This document shows, one piece after another, positions 1-7,733 of a stretch of 24,813 nt of DNA (position 1 is its first letter; the number at the start of each line of letters is the position of its first letter). Position numbers and translations under genes: made by a program. The notes beneath the pieces are model-generated. The model was not told the origin of the DNA, made no database searches, and saw only the letters and a list, made by a program, of their open reading frames with translations. Location of the stretch: positions 1 to 24,813 of the forward strand of contig JAZQQB010000084.1 of assembly GCA_045628865.1 (NCBI GenBank). The letters run 5' to 3'. Source of the DNA: JAZQQB01 sp045628865. GTDB taxonomy: Bacteria; Bacillota; Clostridia; Lachnospirales; Lachnospiraceae.

Positions 1-50
1 GAGATATTTTTATTATATAACATCTACCAGCAGAAATCCCTTTTAATTAA

Positions 51-140
51 TGTCCACGATTAAGGATTTCCCCCCTTCTTCTTATGTCCATTATTAGGGT
101 TCCCTTCTTCTTATCGTGTCCACTTTATAGGGTATATTTT
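51..140. repeat. Imperfect direct repeats of about 33 bp, three copies
   Basis: TGTCCA occurs at 51, 85 and 117 (spacings 34 and 32). Each copy is followed by an A/T-rich stretch with a TAAGGAT-, TAGGGTT- or TAGGGTA-like core, and the first two continue into CCCTTCTTCTTAT. The third copy runs into the 63-bp tandem repeats. No coding potential is seen. The function is unknown. Confidence 0.6.
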
Positions 141-280
141 AAAGTACAACACTCTCACCACCTTGTTCCATTCCTTGTACTTAAAATCATATTTCTTTCA
201 AATAAAGTACAATCACACGCCCATCTCTTTCCATTCCTTGTACTTAAAATCGCATTTCTTTCAAATAAAGTACAATCCTA
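141..280. repeat. 63-bp tandem repeat, about 2.2 copies
   Basis: AAAGTACAA recurs at 141, 204 and 267, and TTCCATTCCTTGTACTTAAA recurs at 166 and 229, giving an exact 63-bp period. Each full unit contains the inverted pair TTGTACTT...AAGTACAA separated by about 22 nt, so each can form a weak hairpin. An open frame crosses the array, but its protein merely repeats itself and looks non-coding. A slippage-derived minisatellite is the simplest explanation. Confidence 0.8.
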
Positions 281-325
281 CCACATCATTCCCTTAAAAG
301 GTCCCACCCACATCCACAATAACAA

Positions 326-410
326 AAGGTATCGCAAGCAAACCCAGCATAGCTTGTGCATCACTTGCGACATCTTCCTCTGCACAAGCGTGCGCATCCC
401 CCACGGAGGC
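326..410. repeat. Folded dispersed repeat element, copy 1 (degenerate)
   Basis: This copy shares TTGCGACATCTTCCT (365-379) and AAGCGTGCGCATCCCCC (386-402) exactly with copy 2 at 16571-16585 and 16592-16608. Between them the stem sequence differs but is still fully paired: GCTTGTGCA (352-360) with TGCACAAGC (381-389). The 5' hairpin (GGTATCGC...) and the inner hairpin are decayed compared with copy 2. Which strand, if any, is transcribed is unknown. Confidence 0.7.
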
Positions 411-499
411 TTTATCTCAGAGGGGAACCACTACCCGCCACTGCATCGTATTTGTTGCCCGAAGCCTTACGAGGCGAGGGGCTCACCCACTGAGATAAA
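411..499. repeat. Long-armed hairpin enclosing a folded insert next to repeat copy 1
   Basis: TTTATCTCAG (411-420) pairs perfectly with CTGAGATAAA (490-499). The 69 nt between them contain an inner hairpin: GCCC 457-460 with GGGC 479-482, and GCCT 464-467 with AGGC 472-475 around a TACG loop. It sits directly after repeat copy 1, where copy 2 carries a simple hairpin, so it may be the same element family with an insertion. Confidence 0.5.
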
Positions 500-540
500 A
501 AAGCACCTCTCAAACCCAGTATTCTACTTGGTTTGAGAGG
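500..540 (-). terminator. Terminator-like hairpin
   Basis: CCTCTCAAACC (506-516) pairs with GGTTTGAGAGG (530-540), an 11-bp perfect stem. On the minus strand it is followed by TGC and then six T. It lies beyond the rnf terminator, so it could be a back-up terminator or part of the repeat cluster. The stretch 541-675 is A/T-rich and holds nothing I recognise. Confidence 0.5.
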
Positions 541-675
541 TTGTTAAATCCTGCTTTAATCATTCAAATCGCTCATTTTTTGATTAATTTTAAAATATCT
601 AATCATGTTTTAACTATATATTTTACAATCATTCCGCTCATTTCGTAACAACGAATAGGCAGCTCTGCTGACATT

Positions 676-721
676 ATAAAAGGCTTTATCCTTATGGTAA
701 TCCGCCAAAAGGATAAAGCCT
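676..721 (-). terminator. Rho-independent terminator of the rnf operon
   Basis: AGGCTTTATCCTT (681-693) pairs with AAGGATAAAGCCT (709-721), a 13-bp perfect stem with a 15-nt loop. On the minus strand it is followed by TTTTATAAT. It begins about 11 nt after the rnfB stop codon. Confidence 0.85.
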
Positions 722-731
722 CACTTACATT

Positions 732-1523
732 CTATAAAATGATCTTCTTCGGACATTTCTCAGCACAGGCTCCGCAGCCAGTACATTTGTCCTGATCAAT
801 ATGTGCATGGAAATCTGTTACGGTAACTGCTCCGGCTTCACACTGCTTTACGCAGATTCCACAGCCGATACAGCCAACCTTACAGGCTTTCATGGTAACC
901 GGTCCTTTGTCCTTTGAACTACACTGAACCAAATGTGTTGCATTTTTAGGAACAAGCTCGATGAGGTTCTTTGGACAAACAGCGATACATTTACCACATG
1001 CTTTACATTTCTCTTTATCAACAACCGCGATTCCATTTACAACATGGATCGCATCAAATGGACATGCCTTTGCACATGTACCATATCCCAAACATCCTGA
1101 GTTGCAGGACTTTGGTCCGCCGTTTGGAACGAACTGGAGCATTCGGCAATCAGCAGTTCCAACGTATTCATAATCAAGATGTGTGTTATCACAATCACCC
1201 TTACATTTTACAAATGCCACCTGAGGTACAGAATCACCTGCTTCAACGCCCATGATATCTGCAACCTTTTTTGCTACCGCATCTCCACCAACAGGGCAGG
1301 CATTCACTGGTGCTTCATTTTTCACTATGGCAGCTGCCAAACCTGAACAACCCGGGTAACCACAACCACCACAGTTGTTTCCTGGAAGTGTTTTGGTGAT
1401 CTCTTCTTCTCTTTCATCTACTTCAACTTTAAATTTGATAGCAGCAACTCCAAGGAATAGTCCTACAAAAAGACCGATTCCTCCAATAAGACCTACTGCC
1501 CATAATAATCCAGTAATATCCAT
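732..1523 (-). CDS. rnfB: Rnf complex subunit RnfB, iron-sulfur electron carrier
   Basis: RnfB passes electrons from reduced ferredoxin into the Rnf membrane complex, which reduces NAD+ and exports Na+ or H+. The 263-residue protein has one N-terminal membrane segment (about 7-28), then a [4Fe-4S] domain with C51, C54, C59 and C76. Ferredoxin-type clusters follow: C140/C144/C150/C154, C173-C183, C218-C228 and C247-C257, each ending in a CP or CxxxC pattern. It is longer than RsxB of Escherichia coli (about 190 residues) and has the extra ferredoxin domain usual in clostridial forms. It is the last gene of rnfCDGEAB, starts 12 nt after rnfA and is followed by a strong terminator. Identification is firm; the coupling ion cannot be read from this sequence. 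Confidence 0.97.
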   Translation of the reverse strand: MDITGLLWAVGLIGGIGLFVGLFLGVAAIKFKVEVDEREEEITKTLPGNNCGGCGYPGCSGLAAAIVKNEAPVNACPVGGDAVAKKVADIMGVEAGDSVPQVAFVKCKGDCDNTHLDYEYVGTADCRMLQFVPNGGPKSCNSGCLGYGTCAKACPFDAIHVVNGIAVVDKEKCKACGKCIAVCPKNLIELVPKNATHLVQCSSKDKGPVTMKACKVGCIGCGICVKQCEAGAVTVTDFHAHIDQDKCTGCGACAEKCPKKIIL

Positions 1524-1535
1524 TTTTGCCCTCCT

Positions 1536-2120
1536 TTATAACAGTCCTGAAAAACCGCAGAAGGCAATCGCCATCAATCCGGCAGTGAACAATACGATAG
1601 GCATTCCACGAAATGACTCAGGAACATCATTATCCTCGATCTTTTCACGGATACCAGCTAAAATCACGATAGCGATCATGAAACCAACCGCTGTGGCAAA
1701 ACCATTGACGCATCCCATCCAAACGCCATACTCTTTCTGTACGTTTGTCAGAGCAACACCCATAACCGCACAGTTTGTTGTGATCAGTGGAAGGTAAACA
1801 CCAAGTGCCTGATACAAAGCCTTCATATATCTTTTCAAGAACATCTCAACGAACTGAACCAAAGCAGCAATTACAAGGATAAAAACAATGTTCTGTAAAT
1901 ATCCCAAACCATTTGGCTGTAAAATAAAGTTATAGATTGCTCCTACTACTGCACTCGAGATGGTGATAACGAAAATAACGGCGCCACCCATACCAGCAGC
2001 TGTTGAAACCTTCTTGGATACACCTAAAAATGGACAAAGTCCATAGAACTGACTCAAAACAACATTGGAAACCAAAGAAGAGCCAATCATAAGTAATAAC
2101 AAATCTCTTACCAAATCCAT
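1536..2120 (-). CDS. rnfA: Rnf complex membrane subunit RnfA
   Basis: RnfA is an integral membrane subunit of the ferredoxin:NAD+ oxidoreductase. With its paralogue RnfE it forms the core through which electrons cross the membrane. The 194-residue length and six hydrophobic segments fit the family. Two conserved cysteines are visible, C29 in FYGLCPFLG and C117 in LITTNCAVMG. They match C32 and C115 of RnfE, and in solved Rnf structures these four residues hold a [2Fe-2S] cluster in the membrane. The start codon directly abuts the rnfE stop, which suggests translational coupling. Confidence 0.97.
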   Translation of the reverse strand: MDLVRDLLLLMIGSSLVSNVVLSQFYGLCPFLGVSKKVSTAAGMGGAVIFVITISSAVVGAIYNFILQPNGLGYLQNIVFILVIAALVQFVEMFLKRYMKALYQALGVYLPLITTNCAVMGVALTNVQKEYGVWMGCVNGFATAVGFMIAIVILAGIREKIEDNDVPESFRGMPIVLFTAGLMAIAFCGFSGLL

Positions 2121-2954
2121 TTACTCTTCCTCCTTTTCAACCGCTTCAGATTTCACACCAGCCTCAGATTCTGCCTCAGCTTTCTTCTTCTCAGCACAAG
2201 CCTTCTTGATCTCGTCCTTCTTACCAACAGGACCATCCACACCAGATTCATCATAGAATCTGTGCTCACAGGAAGTTTCTCCACAAGCGGAGCAATCACC
2301 GCAGGCACCAGACTGCACCTTGCTCATATCCTTGCCCTTTGCCTCACCGCGCTTTTTAAACACATTCTGAAGAGCTGTCAAAATACCAAGAACAAAGAAC
2401 GCACCAGGTGCCATTCCAAAGATTCGGATCGGATTCTCACAGATTCCCGGAATATCCATTCCAAAGAACTGACCTGATCCTAAAAATTCACGGATCATAC
2501 CAATGATGGTAAGCGCCACAGTAAATCCAAGACCCATACCAAGTCCATCAAACAAAGATGGAACGATCTTATTTTTAGAAGCAAAGCTTTCTGCTCTACC
2601 TAAGATGATACAGTTTACAACGATCAAAGGAATAAAAATACCTAACGCTTCGTATAGAAATGGAACAAAAGCCTGTAATAAAAGTTGAACCAGCGTTACA
2701 AAAGAAGCTATGATTCCAATGAAAGCAGGGATTCGAACCTTATCAGGAATGATGTTTCTTAAAGCTGAAATCATCATATTGCTAAGCACCAAAACAACCG
2801 TTGTGGAAACACCCATACCAAGACCATAAATTGCCTGAGTGGTAACCGCCATGGTTGGACACATACCAAGCATTAAGACAAAGGTAGGATTTTCCTTCAA
2901 AAGGCCATTCAAAAACTGCTTTTTACAAAGATTATCTTTTCCATTCATGCTCAT
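2121..2954 (-). CDS. rnfE: Rnf complex membrane subunit RnfE with cysteine-rich tail
   Basis: RnfE is the membrane partner of RnfA. The first 205 residues are a typical RnfE with about six membrane segments, C32 in LGMCPTMAVT and C115 in VVNCIILGRAE. A tail of about 70 residues follows that the basic family lacks. It carries C218-x2-C221-x2-C224-x4-C229 (CGDCSACGETSC) and then a Lys/Glu-rich, low-complexity end. The cysteine spacing could bind a metal or iron-sulfur centre, but that is inference. The start is set by GGAGGTGATTCG just before the ATG. It overlaps rnfG by 4 nt (ATGA), so the two are probably coupled. Confidence 0.96.
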   Translation of the reverse strand: MSMNGKDNLCKKQFLNGLLKENPTFVLMLGMCPTMAVTTQAIYGLGMGVSTTVVLVLSNMMISALRNIIPDKVRIPAFIGIIASFVTLVQLLLQAFVPFLYEALGIFIPLIVVNCIILGRAESFASKNKIVPSLFDGLGMGLGFTVALTIIGMIREFLGSGQFFGMDIPGICENPIRIFGMAPGAFFVLGILTALQNVFKKRGEAKGKDMSKVQSGACGDCSACGETSCEHRFYDESGVDGPVGKKDEIKKACAEKKKAEAESEAGVKSEAVEKEEE

Positions 2955-3577
2955 CGAATCACCTCCTCAATCTGTCCAAATATCACAAGACCACTATTAA
3001 CTCCATTAACAATAGCGCTTGTTGTATAAGTTGCAGAAGAAATGGCATCCACTTCATCCGGTGACTTTGAGCCAACCTTTGTATAGGTAAAGGCTTCCAC
3101 CTTTTTTCCTGCAAACTGAGGAACCAAAACCTTACTTGCATTCATACCAAGACCTGGTGTTTCATTGATAGCGGTTAAATAAATTCCATTTAAGGTGCCA
3201 TCAAGACGAACACCCATGGTAAAACTAATGTCCCCTGCATAGCCTTCTTTTGTAGTAACTGTAAATACATATCCCAAAAGATTTCCTGAAGCATCATAAG
3301 CCTTAGAAATCTCGTCGATTGATTCCTGTCCATAGCCTTCCATGGCAAGGATGGTCGCGCATTTCTCAGCATCAAACCAGGCTACTTCAAAGCTTTCAGC
3401 ACCAATAATGCCATTCTCTTCATCAGCTGCAAAAACAATCTGCTGAGCCTTTGCCTTAGCAAGCTCCTGCTGCTTGGCAATTGGTTCCTTTGTGATCTCG
3501 TTTACAAGACCAAGTAACAGACCAGCGATCAAAGTGATGGCAAAAAGGATTCCCGCATTTTTCATCATTTCTTTCAT
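2951..3577 (-). CDS. rnfG: Rnf complex flavoprotein subunit RnfG
   Basis: RnfG carries covalently bound FMN on the outer face and relays electrons between Rnf subunits. The 208-residue protein has one N-terminal membrane anchor (about 8-27) and an FMN-binding domain. The motif ETPGLG lies at 139-144, and the flavinylation site is D177-A-I-S-S-A-T183, where T183 would take FMN by phosphodiester bond (consensus SGAT; here SSAT). The attaching enzyme ApbE is not in this window. It overlaps rnfD and rnfE by 4 nt each. Confidence 0.96.
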   Translation of the reverse strand: MKEMMKNAGILFAITLIAGLLLGLVNEITKEPIAKQQELAKAKAQQIVFAADEENGIIGAESFEVAWFDAEKCATILAMEGYGQESIDEISKAYDASGNLLGYVFTVTTKEGYAGDISFTMGVRLDGTLNGIYLTAINETPGLGMNASKVLVPQFAGKKVEAFTYTKVGSKSPDEVDAISSATYTTSAIVNGVNSGLVIFGQIEEVIR

Positions 3578-4563
3578 GAGCGCTCTCCTCCTTTTTCAAA
3601 AGCCTTAGGCAATGTGATCTTCTCAATTAAAGGAACAATCAGATTTCCCAAAATGATCGCATAGGAAACACCCTCTGCAGACTTACCAAAAATTCTAAAA
3701 ATACCAGTCATAAGACCTAAGAAAATACCAAACAGATACTGACCTTTTTTGGTAACTGGTCTAGTCACATAATCAGTTGCCATAAAGAAGGCTCCAAGCA
3801 TCAGACCGCCACCTGCAAGATGTGCGCTGATAAACGCCGGATCGAATCCTTTTGAGCCAAAAATTGTAATAAAAAGTACAAAGGTAACAATATATGTACC
3901 CGGGATCCTTAAGTCGATAATTCCCATCATGATGAGGAAGCATGCACCAATCAGCAGACAGATCATAGATGTTTCACCAATAGTACCTGGAATATTACCT
4001 GTGATCATATCCATCACATTCACAGCCTCTCCTGCTTTCAAACGTGCAAGAGGTGTTGCACAGGTTACACCGTCCATGGTAAAGGTTGTCATACTTCCTG
4101 CAAAAGAAAGGAGCAAAAAGCATCGACCGCCAAGGGCCGGGTTCATAAAGTTCTGACCAAGACCACCAAAAAGCATTTTTACCACCGAAATTGCAAAAAT
4201 ACTACCAAGTACTGCCATCCAGATTGGAAGTGCAGGTGGCAGGTTCATTGCCAGTAACACACCGGTTACAATTGCAGAGCAGTCAAAAATACTGCTGCAT
4301 GCACTGGATAGATTGTTTTTGTTTAAGTTTTTCAAGGACTGTTTTTTAATGATCAGTCCAAAAATCGCTTCTGTCAACACACAGGTGATCACACAGGTAA
4401 GTACCAATAAAAATGCATGAAAACCAAAATGGAAAACACCATAAATAGTTGCCGGCATTAAGGAAATGATAACGCATAGCATGATCATTTGTGTGGTCAT
4501 TCCATCTCTAATATGTGGATTAGAGGAAACGATTCGTTTTTTTGTTGCTGTATTCTCGCTCAT
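3574..4563 (-). CDS. rnfD: Rnf complex membrane flavoprotein RnfD
   Basis: RnfD is a multi-span membrane subunit of the NQR/RnfD family with covalently bound FMN, close to the ion path. The 329 residues contain about nine or ten hydrophobic segments. The flavinylation motif is seen as DGVTCATPL, with T170 as acceptor (the family has S/T-G-A-T; here TCAT). Upstream is the conserved NPALGGRCFL stretch (141-150). The start follows a GGAGGAAACAG-type ribosome binding site, 12 nt after the rnfC stop. Confidence 0.96.
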   Translation of the reverse strand: MSENTATKKRIVSSNPHIRDGMTTQMIMLCVIISLMPATIYGVFHFGFHAFLLVLTCVITCVLTEAIFGLIIKKQSLKNLNKNNLSSACSSIFDCSAIVTGVLLAMNLPPALPIWMAVLGSIFAISVVKMLFGGLGQNFMNPALGGRCFLLLSFAGSMTTFTMDGVTCATPLARLKAGEAVNVMDMITGNIPGTIGETSMICLLIGACFLIMMGIIDLRIPGTYIVTFVLFITIFGSKGFDPAFISAHLAGGGLMLGAFFMATDYVTRPVTKKGQYLFGIFLGLMTGIFRIFGKSAEGVSYAIILGNLIVPLIEKITLPKAFEKGGERS

Positions 4564-4575
4564 ATCTGTTTCCTC

Positions 4576-5895
4576 CTACTTTTTCTTTCGATCTGCCAAG
4601 ATCATTTTTCTCATAGATTTGATATTCTGTGTCAGTGGCTTTTTCGCTGGACAGATATAGCTGCAGCTTCCGCACTCAACACATTCCATACCATTTAATT
4701 TTTCAAAACCTTCTTTATCACCCTTCAACGCCTTTTTATTCAGCATGTTTGGCACGATTCGGCTCGGACATACATCCACGCAGCGACCACAACGAATGCA
4801 ATTAGTCTCTGTCATTTTTGACACCTGATCGTACTTTAGGCACAAAAGTGCTGAAGAAGTCTTGGTTACCGGAACATTTAAATCAAACAGACCAAATCCC
4901 ATCATAGGGCCGCCTGAAACGATCTTTTCAGGCTCCTGCACAAAACCGCCCGCCTCATCGATCAAGGACTCATAATTGGTTCCGATTCGAACGATAAAGT
5001 TCTGTGGGTTTTTAATGGCATCTCCGGTAACTGTTACAATTCGATGCATCAAAGGTTTACCCTCTGTAACAGCCTGATAGATGGCTACTAAGGTATCTAC
5101 ATTATCTACCACACAGCCTACATCTGCAGGAAGCATGCTGGAGTTGATCGCACGTCCGGTACAAGCATAGATCAGCTGACGTTCAGAACCCTGCGGATAT
5201 TTCGTTTTCAATGGAATCACTGTGATACGTGGCTCATCCATAACCAGCTTTTTCATAGTCTCAATACAATCCGGCTTATTATCCTCGATTGCAAGATAAC
5301 CTGTAGCATTCGGGAAAACCTGAAGCACACATTTCAAACCGCCAATAACAAGTTCTGGATTCTCCATCATTCTGCGGTAATCACTGGTCAGATAAGGTTC
5401 ACATTCTGCACAGTTCGCAATGACATATGCAATCTTCTCTGGCTCCTTTGGAGACAGCTTAACATGGGTCGGGAAGCCCGCGCCACCCATACCAACGATA
5501 CCAGCCTCTTGAATTTCTTTAACAATTTCTTCGCTGGTCTGCTCTTCTAATGGCTTTCTTTCAGGATATGTAACCTCTTCATATTCCCCATCATTCTCTA
5601 CAACGATACACATAACCATATCACCAGTTACGATGCGTCGCTCCTCCACTGCCTTAACGATTCCTGATACAGTAGCAAAAATCGGTGCAGAAACAAAGCC
5701 TCCTGCTTCTGCGATCATCTGACCAACCAGTACATGATCACCCTTTTTTACAATCGGTTTCGCCGGTGCACCAATATGCTGGCTCATCGGATAGACCAGA
5801 TCACCTACCGGCTCAACTGCCCTGATAGGCTTATCTTTGGAGAGTCTTTTTCCGTCAAATGGATGGACACCTCCAGTAAAAGTTAATCTTGCCAT
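4576..5895 (-). CDS. rnfC: Rnf complex NADH-side subunit RnfC
   Basis: RnfC is the peripheral subunit where NAD+ is reduced, related to NuoF of complex I. The 439-residue product begins MARLTFTGGVHPFDGK, typical for the family. It has a Gly-rich nucleotide/FMN loop GIVGMGGAGFPTH (132-144), a CAECEP segment (162-167), and two C-terminal [4Fe-4S] motifs: C366-x2-C369-x2-C372-x3-C376 and C405-x2-C408-x2-C411-x3-C415. The frame is open 12 nt further to a GTG at 5907, but GGAGGG lies between that GTG and the ATG at 5895, so the ATG is the better start. It is the first gene of the operon. Confidence 0.97.
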   Translation of the reverse strand: MARLTFTGGVHPFDGKRLSKDKPIRAVEPVGDLVYPMSQHIGAPAKPIVKKGDHVLVGQMIAEAGGFVSAPIFATVSGIVKAVEERRIVTGDMVMCIVVENDGEYEEVTYPERKPLEEQTSEEIVKEIQEAGIVGMGGAGFPTHVKLSPKEPEKIAYVIANCAECEPYLTSDYRRMMENPELVIGGLKCVLQVFPNATGYLAIEDNKPDCIETMKKLVMDEPRITVIPLKTKYPQGSERQLIYACTGRAINSSMLPADVGCVVDNVDTLVAIYQAVTEGKPLMHRIVTVTGDAIKNPQNFIVRIGTNYESLIDEAGGFVQEPEKIVSGGPMMGFGLFDLNVPVTKTSSALLCLKYDQVSKMTETNCIRCGRCVDVCPSRIVPNMLNKKALKGDKEGFEKLNGMECVECGSCSYICPAKKPLTQNIKSMRKMILADRKKK

Positions 5896-5936
5896 AAATC
5901 CCTCCACAAGTATATAAACTTGAAAATTTATATCAT

Positions 5937-6079
5937 GTAACTATTCAGAGCCATGCAAAACAGACAAAATATTTTGCTTGCAAAGAATATTTTGCTCTGT
6001 TTTATATGGCGAGATAACCACATGAGCAAAAGGAAAGCTGTGTAACAGCGGTTTTGCGAATGGGGTTCTGAATAGTTAC
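5937..6079. repeat. 143-bp folded inverted-repeat element inside the rnf leader
   Basis: The ends GTAACTATTCAGA (5937-5949) and TCTGAATAGTTAC (6067-6079) are 13-bp perfect inverted repeats. Inside are two hairpins. The larger (5950-6010) pairs AAAACAGA and CAAAATATT with AATATTTTG and TCTGTTTT; the smaller is around GCTGTGTAACAGC, flanked by GCAAAA/TTTTGC. Together they form a three-way junction on either strand. No target-site duplication is obvious. It could be a MITE-like element or a structured leader RNA; both readings are open. Confidence 0.75.
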
Positions 6080-6154
6080 TATAGCATAATATATAAAAAT
6101 ACTATACTATTTTTTCGATAAAAATACTACTGAAAATTGAAAATATATGATATG

Positions 6155-6183
6155 ATATTAGTGTTAAAAAAAGAATTTTTCAA
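6155..6183 (-). promoter_or_regulatory. Candidate promoter of the rnf operon
   Basis: On the minus strand TTGAAA (6183-6178) and TAATAT (6160-6155) are separated by exactly 17 nt, a good sigma-A match. Transcription would start near 6148 and give a leader of about 250 nt before rnfC that includes the folded element at 5937-6079. The yprB promoter should lie in the same A/T-rich stretch on the other strand, but I see no convincing match for it. Confidence 0.6.
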
Positions 6184-6208
6184 ACCACAATCATAGAGAG
6201 AGAATAAT

Positions 6209-7318
6209 ATGAAAATCAAAGAAAAAATTTTTCATGAACTTCACATTGATTATCCAATTGATAAGATTGCAAAGAAGGAAAGACTTTTGTTTGTAGACAT
6301 AGAAACAACAGGCTTTACAGCAAGAAGCTCTCAGCTTTACATGGTAGGATGTGCCTATTATAAGGAGGAGCATTTCCATTTGATCCAGTGGTTTGCTGAA
6401 AATGCTTCGGATGAGAAAAATGTAGTGGAAGCCTTTATCCGTTTTGCCGAAAACTTCACCCATCTGGTACACTTCAACGGCAACAATTTTGACATTCCAT
6501 ACTTAATCCAGAAGGCTTTACAGCATGATCTGATCTTCCATGTTGAAAGCTATGACGGATTAGATCTTTATCGAAGGATCGCTTCCTTAAAGAACTTTTT
6601 AAAATTAGCTAACTGCAAGCAAAAAACCATTGAAGAGTTTTTGTCTGTAGAGCGAGTAGATAAATATCCAGGCGGAGAACTTATTGAGGTTTACCACAAC
6701 TATATTTGTGATCCTTCTGAATCTGCCTATGAGATCTTAAGCCAGCACAATGCTGACGATGTGGAGGGAATGCTTCGCATTTTGCCTATTTTGGCTTATA
6801 GTGATCTATTTAACGAAGAGATTAAAGTCACAAAGGCCCAAGGCAATTATTATCATGATCTAAGCGGACGTCAGTGTCAGGAAGTACTTTTATCCTTGTC
6901 CCTGCCTACTCCTCTTCCTGTTAAGATTTCCTATGGTGCAGACAACTGCTACTTTACAGGACAAGGCACTCAGGGAACACTTCGAATTCCATTGTATGAT
7001 GAGGAATTGAAATATTTTTATGGTAATTACAAGGAGTACTACTACCTCCCTGAGGAAGATGTTGCACTTCATCGATCTGTTGCGACCTTTGTAGAAAAAG
7101 ATAAACGCATTCCAGCCACAGCAGAAACCTGCTACACCAGAAAACGTTCTTTGTTCCTGCCTGAATGGAATGCACTGATCAAGCCAATTTTTAAAACCAA
7201 TTATCATGCCAAAGAGATTTTCTTTGAACTTACCGACGAGATCAAGACAGACCGCACGGCCTTTAGCCAATATGCGAGCCATGTGCTCTCTCATCTTGTA
7301 AAATATAAATTAAACTAA
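6209..7318 (+). CDS. YprB-like RNase H-fold exonuclease
   Basis: The 369-residue protein belongs to the YprB family, which has an RNase H-like (DEDD-type) 3'-5' exonuclease fold. Motif I is LLFVDIETTGF with D30 and E32. Motif II is HFNGNNFDIPYL with D95. Motif III is QHNADDVEGM with H180 and D184. Together these make a complete acidic active site, so the protein should be catalytically competent. The C-terminal half (about 195-369) has no clear domain. The substrate of YprB proteins is not settled; action on RNA or DNA ends is inferred from the fold. GAGAGAG lies before the ATG. It is transcribed away from rnf. Confidence 0.88.
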   Translation: MKIKEKIFHELHIDYPIDKIAKKERLLFVDIETTGFTARSSQLYMVGCAYYKEEHFHLIQWFAENASDEKNVVEAFIRFAENFTHLVHFNGNNFDIPYLIQKALQHDLIFHVESYDGLDLYRRIASLKNFLKLANCKQKTIEEFLSVERVDKYPGGELIEVYHNYICDPSESAYEILSQHNADDVEGMLRILPILAYSDLFNEEIKVTKAQGNYYHDLSGRQCQEVLLSLSLPTPLPVKISYGADNCYFTGQGTQGTLRIPLYDEELKYFYGNYKEYYYLPEEDVALHRSVATFVEKDKRIPATAETCYTRKRSLFLPEWNALIKPIFKTNYHAKEIFFELTDEIKTDRTAFSQYASHVLSHLVKYKLN

Positions 7319-7329
7319 GGGATTAGAAC

Positions 7330-7403
7330 AAAGAGTGCAAAGCACTCTTTGCGGAACTTTTTGTTCAATAGGAAATTCGAAAAATTTCCTATTGAACAAA
7401 AAA
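7330..7403. repeat. Paired hairpins of the dispersed repeat family (parental type)
   Basis: A 9-bp hairpin AAAGAGTGC (7330-7338) with GCACTCTTT (7342-7350) is followed by a 20-bp perfect hairpin, 7358-7377 with 7383-7402, around a CGAAA loop. The right arm ATTTCCTATTGAACAAAAAA (7384-7403) recurs exactly at 16771-16790. It ends without a T-run on the plus strand, so it is not a normal terminator. It fills most of the gap between the yprB-like gene and the small protein gene. Confidence 0.8.
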
Positions 7404-7431
7404 TTTCCAGCACCAAAAGGAGAAGTAAAAA

Positions 7432-7650
7432 ATGGATGTAAAGAAACAAATCACAGACGCTGTAGATAAAATCACAAAAGATAAGACCCTGCAGGAAGAA
7501 TTCAAGAAAAATCCTGTTAAGGCTGTAGAAAAAGCTACCGGTGTGGATCTACCAGATGATGTCATCAATAAGATTGTCGATGGTGTAAAAGCTAAGATAA
7601 GCATTGATAAGATTGGTGATCTTGCAGGAAATTTAAAGAAATTATTCTAG
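7432..7650 (+). CDS. Small helical protein of 72 residues, function unknown
   Basis: This is a real small gene: AAGGAGAAGTAAAAA precedes the ATG, the frame is clean and a strong terminator follows. The protein is charged and probably all helical, with no signal peptide or membrane segment. The stretch LQEEFKKNPVKAVEK...GVDLPDDVINKIVDG (about 20-51) resembles the leader region of nitrile hydratase-like (NHLP/Nif11-type) precursor peptides in its F-x3-P-x-x-A-hydrophobic-x-x-x-G-hydrophobic-x-LP-D/E pattern. There is no core peptide and no modification or export gene nearby, so it may just be a stand-alone protein with this fold. No promoter is seen; read-through from the upstream gene is possible. 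Confidence 0.8.
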   Translation: MDVKKQITDAVDKITKDKTLQEEFKKNPVKAVEKATGVDLPDDVINKIVDGVKAKISIDKIGDLAGNLKKLF

Positions 7651-7660
7651 TATTTTTTAC

Positions 7661-7709
7661 AACAATCCCCAATACATATTTTTAAATATGTATTGGGGAT
7701 TGTTTTTTA
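7661..7709 (+). terminator. Strong terminator after the small protein gene
   Basis: The stem 7661-7681 pairs with 7684-7704 (AACAATCCCCAATACATATTT and its complement), about 20 bp, followed by TTTTT on the plus strand. On the minus strand the run after the stem is poor. It also separates the converging solute-binding protein gene, which has no other terminator. Confidence 0.9.
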
Positions 7710-7733
7710 CGTTCGTTCCAAAAATCAAATTTA

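Noticed and set aside
141..280. Possible CRISPR array
   Set aside because: Only about two units with a constant 63-bp period and no unique spacers; no cas genes in the window.
84..536. 150-codon open frame on the plus strand
   Set aside because: It is built from the 63-bp tandem repeats and the folded repeat element; the protein repeats itself, has no family resemblance and no convincing ribosome binding site.
6191..6472. Minus-strand open frame of 93 codons over the yprB start
   Set aside because: It is antisense to the conserved nuclease motifs and has no family resemblance.
7358..7402. Terminator after the yprB-like gene
   Set aside because: The stem is perfect, but no T-run follows on the plus strand and the arms belong to the dispersed hairpin family.
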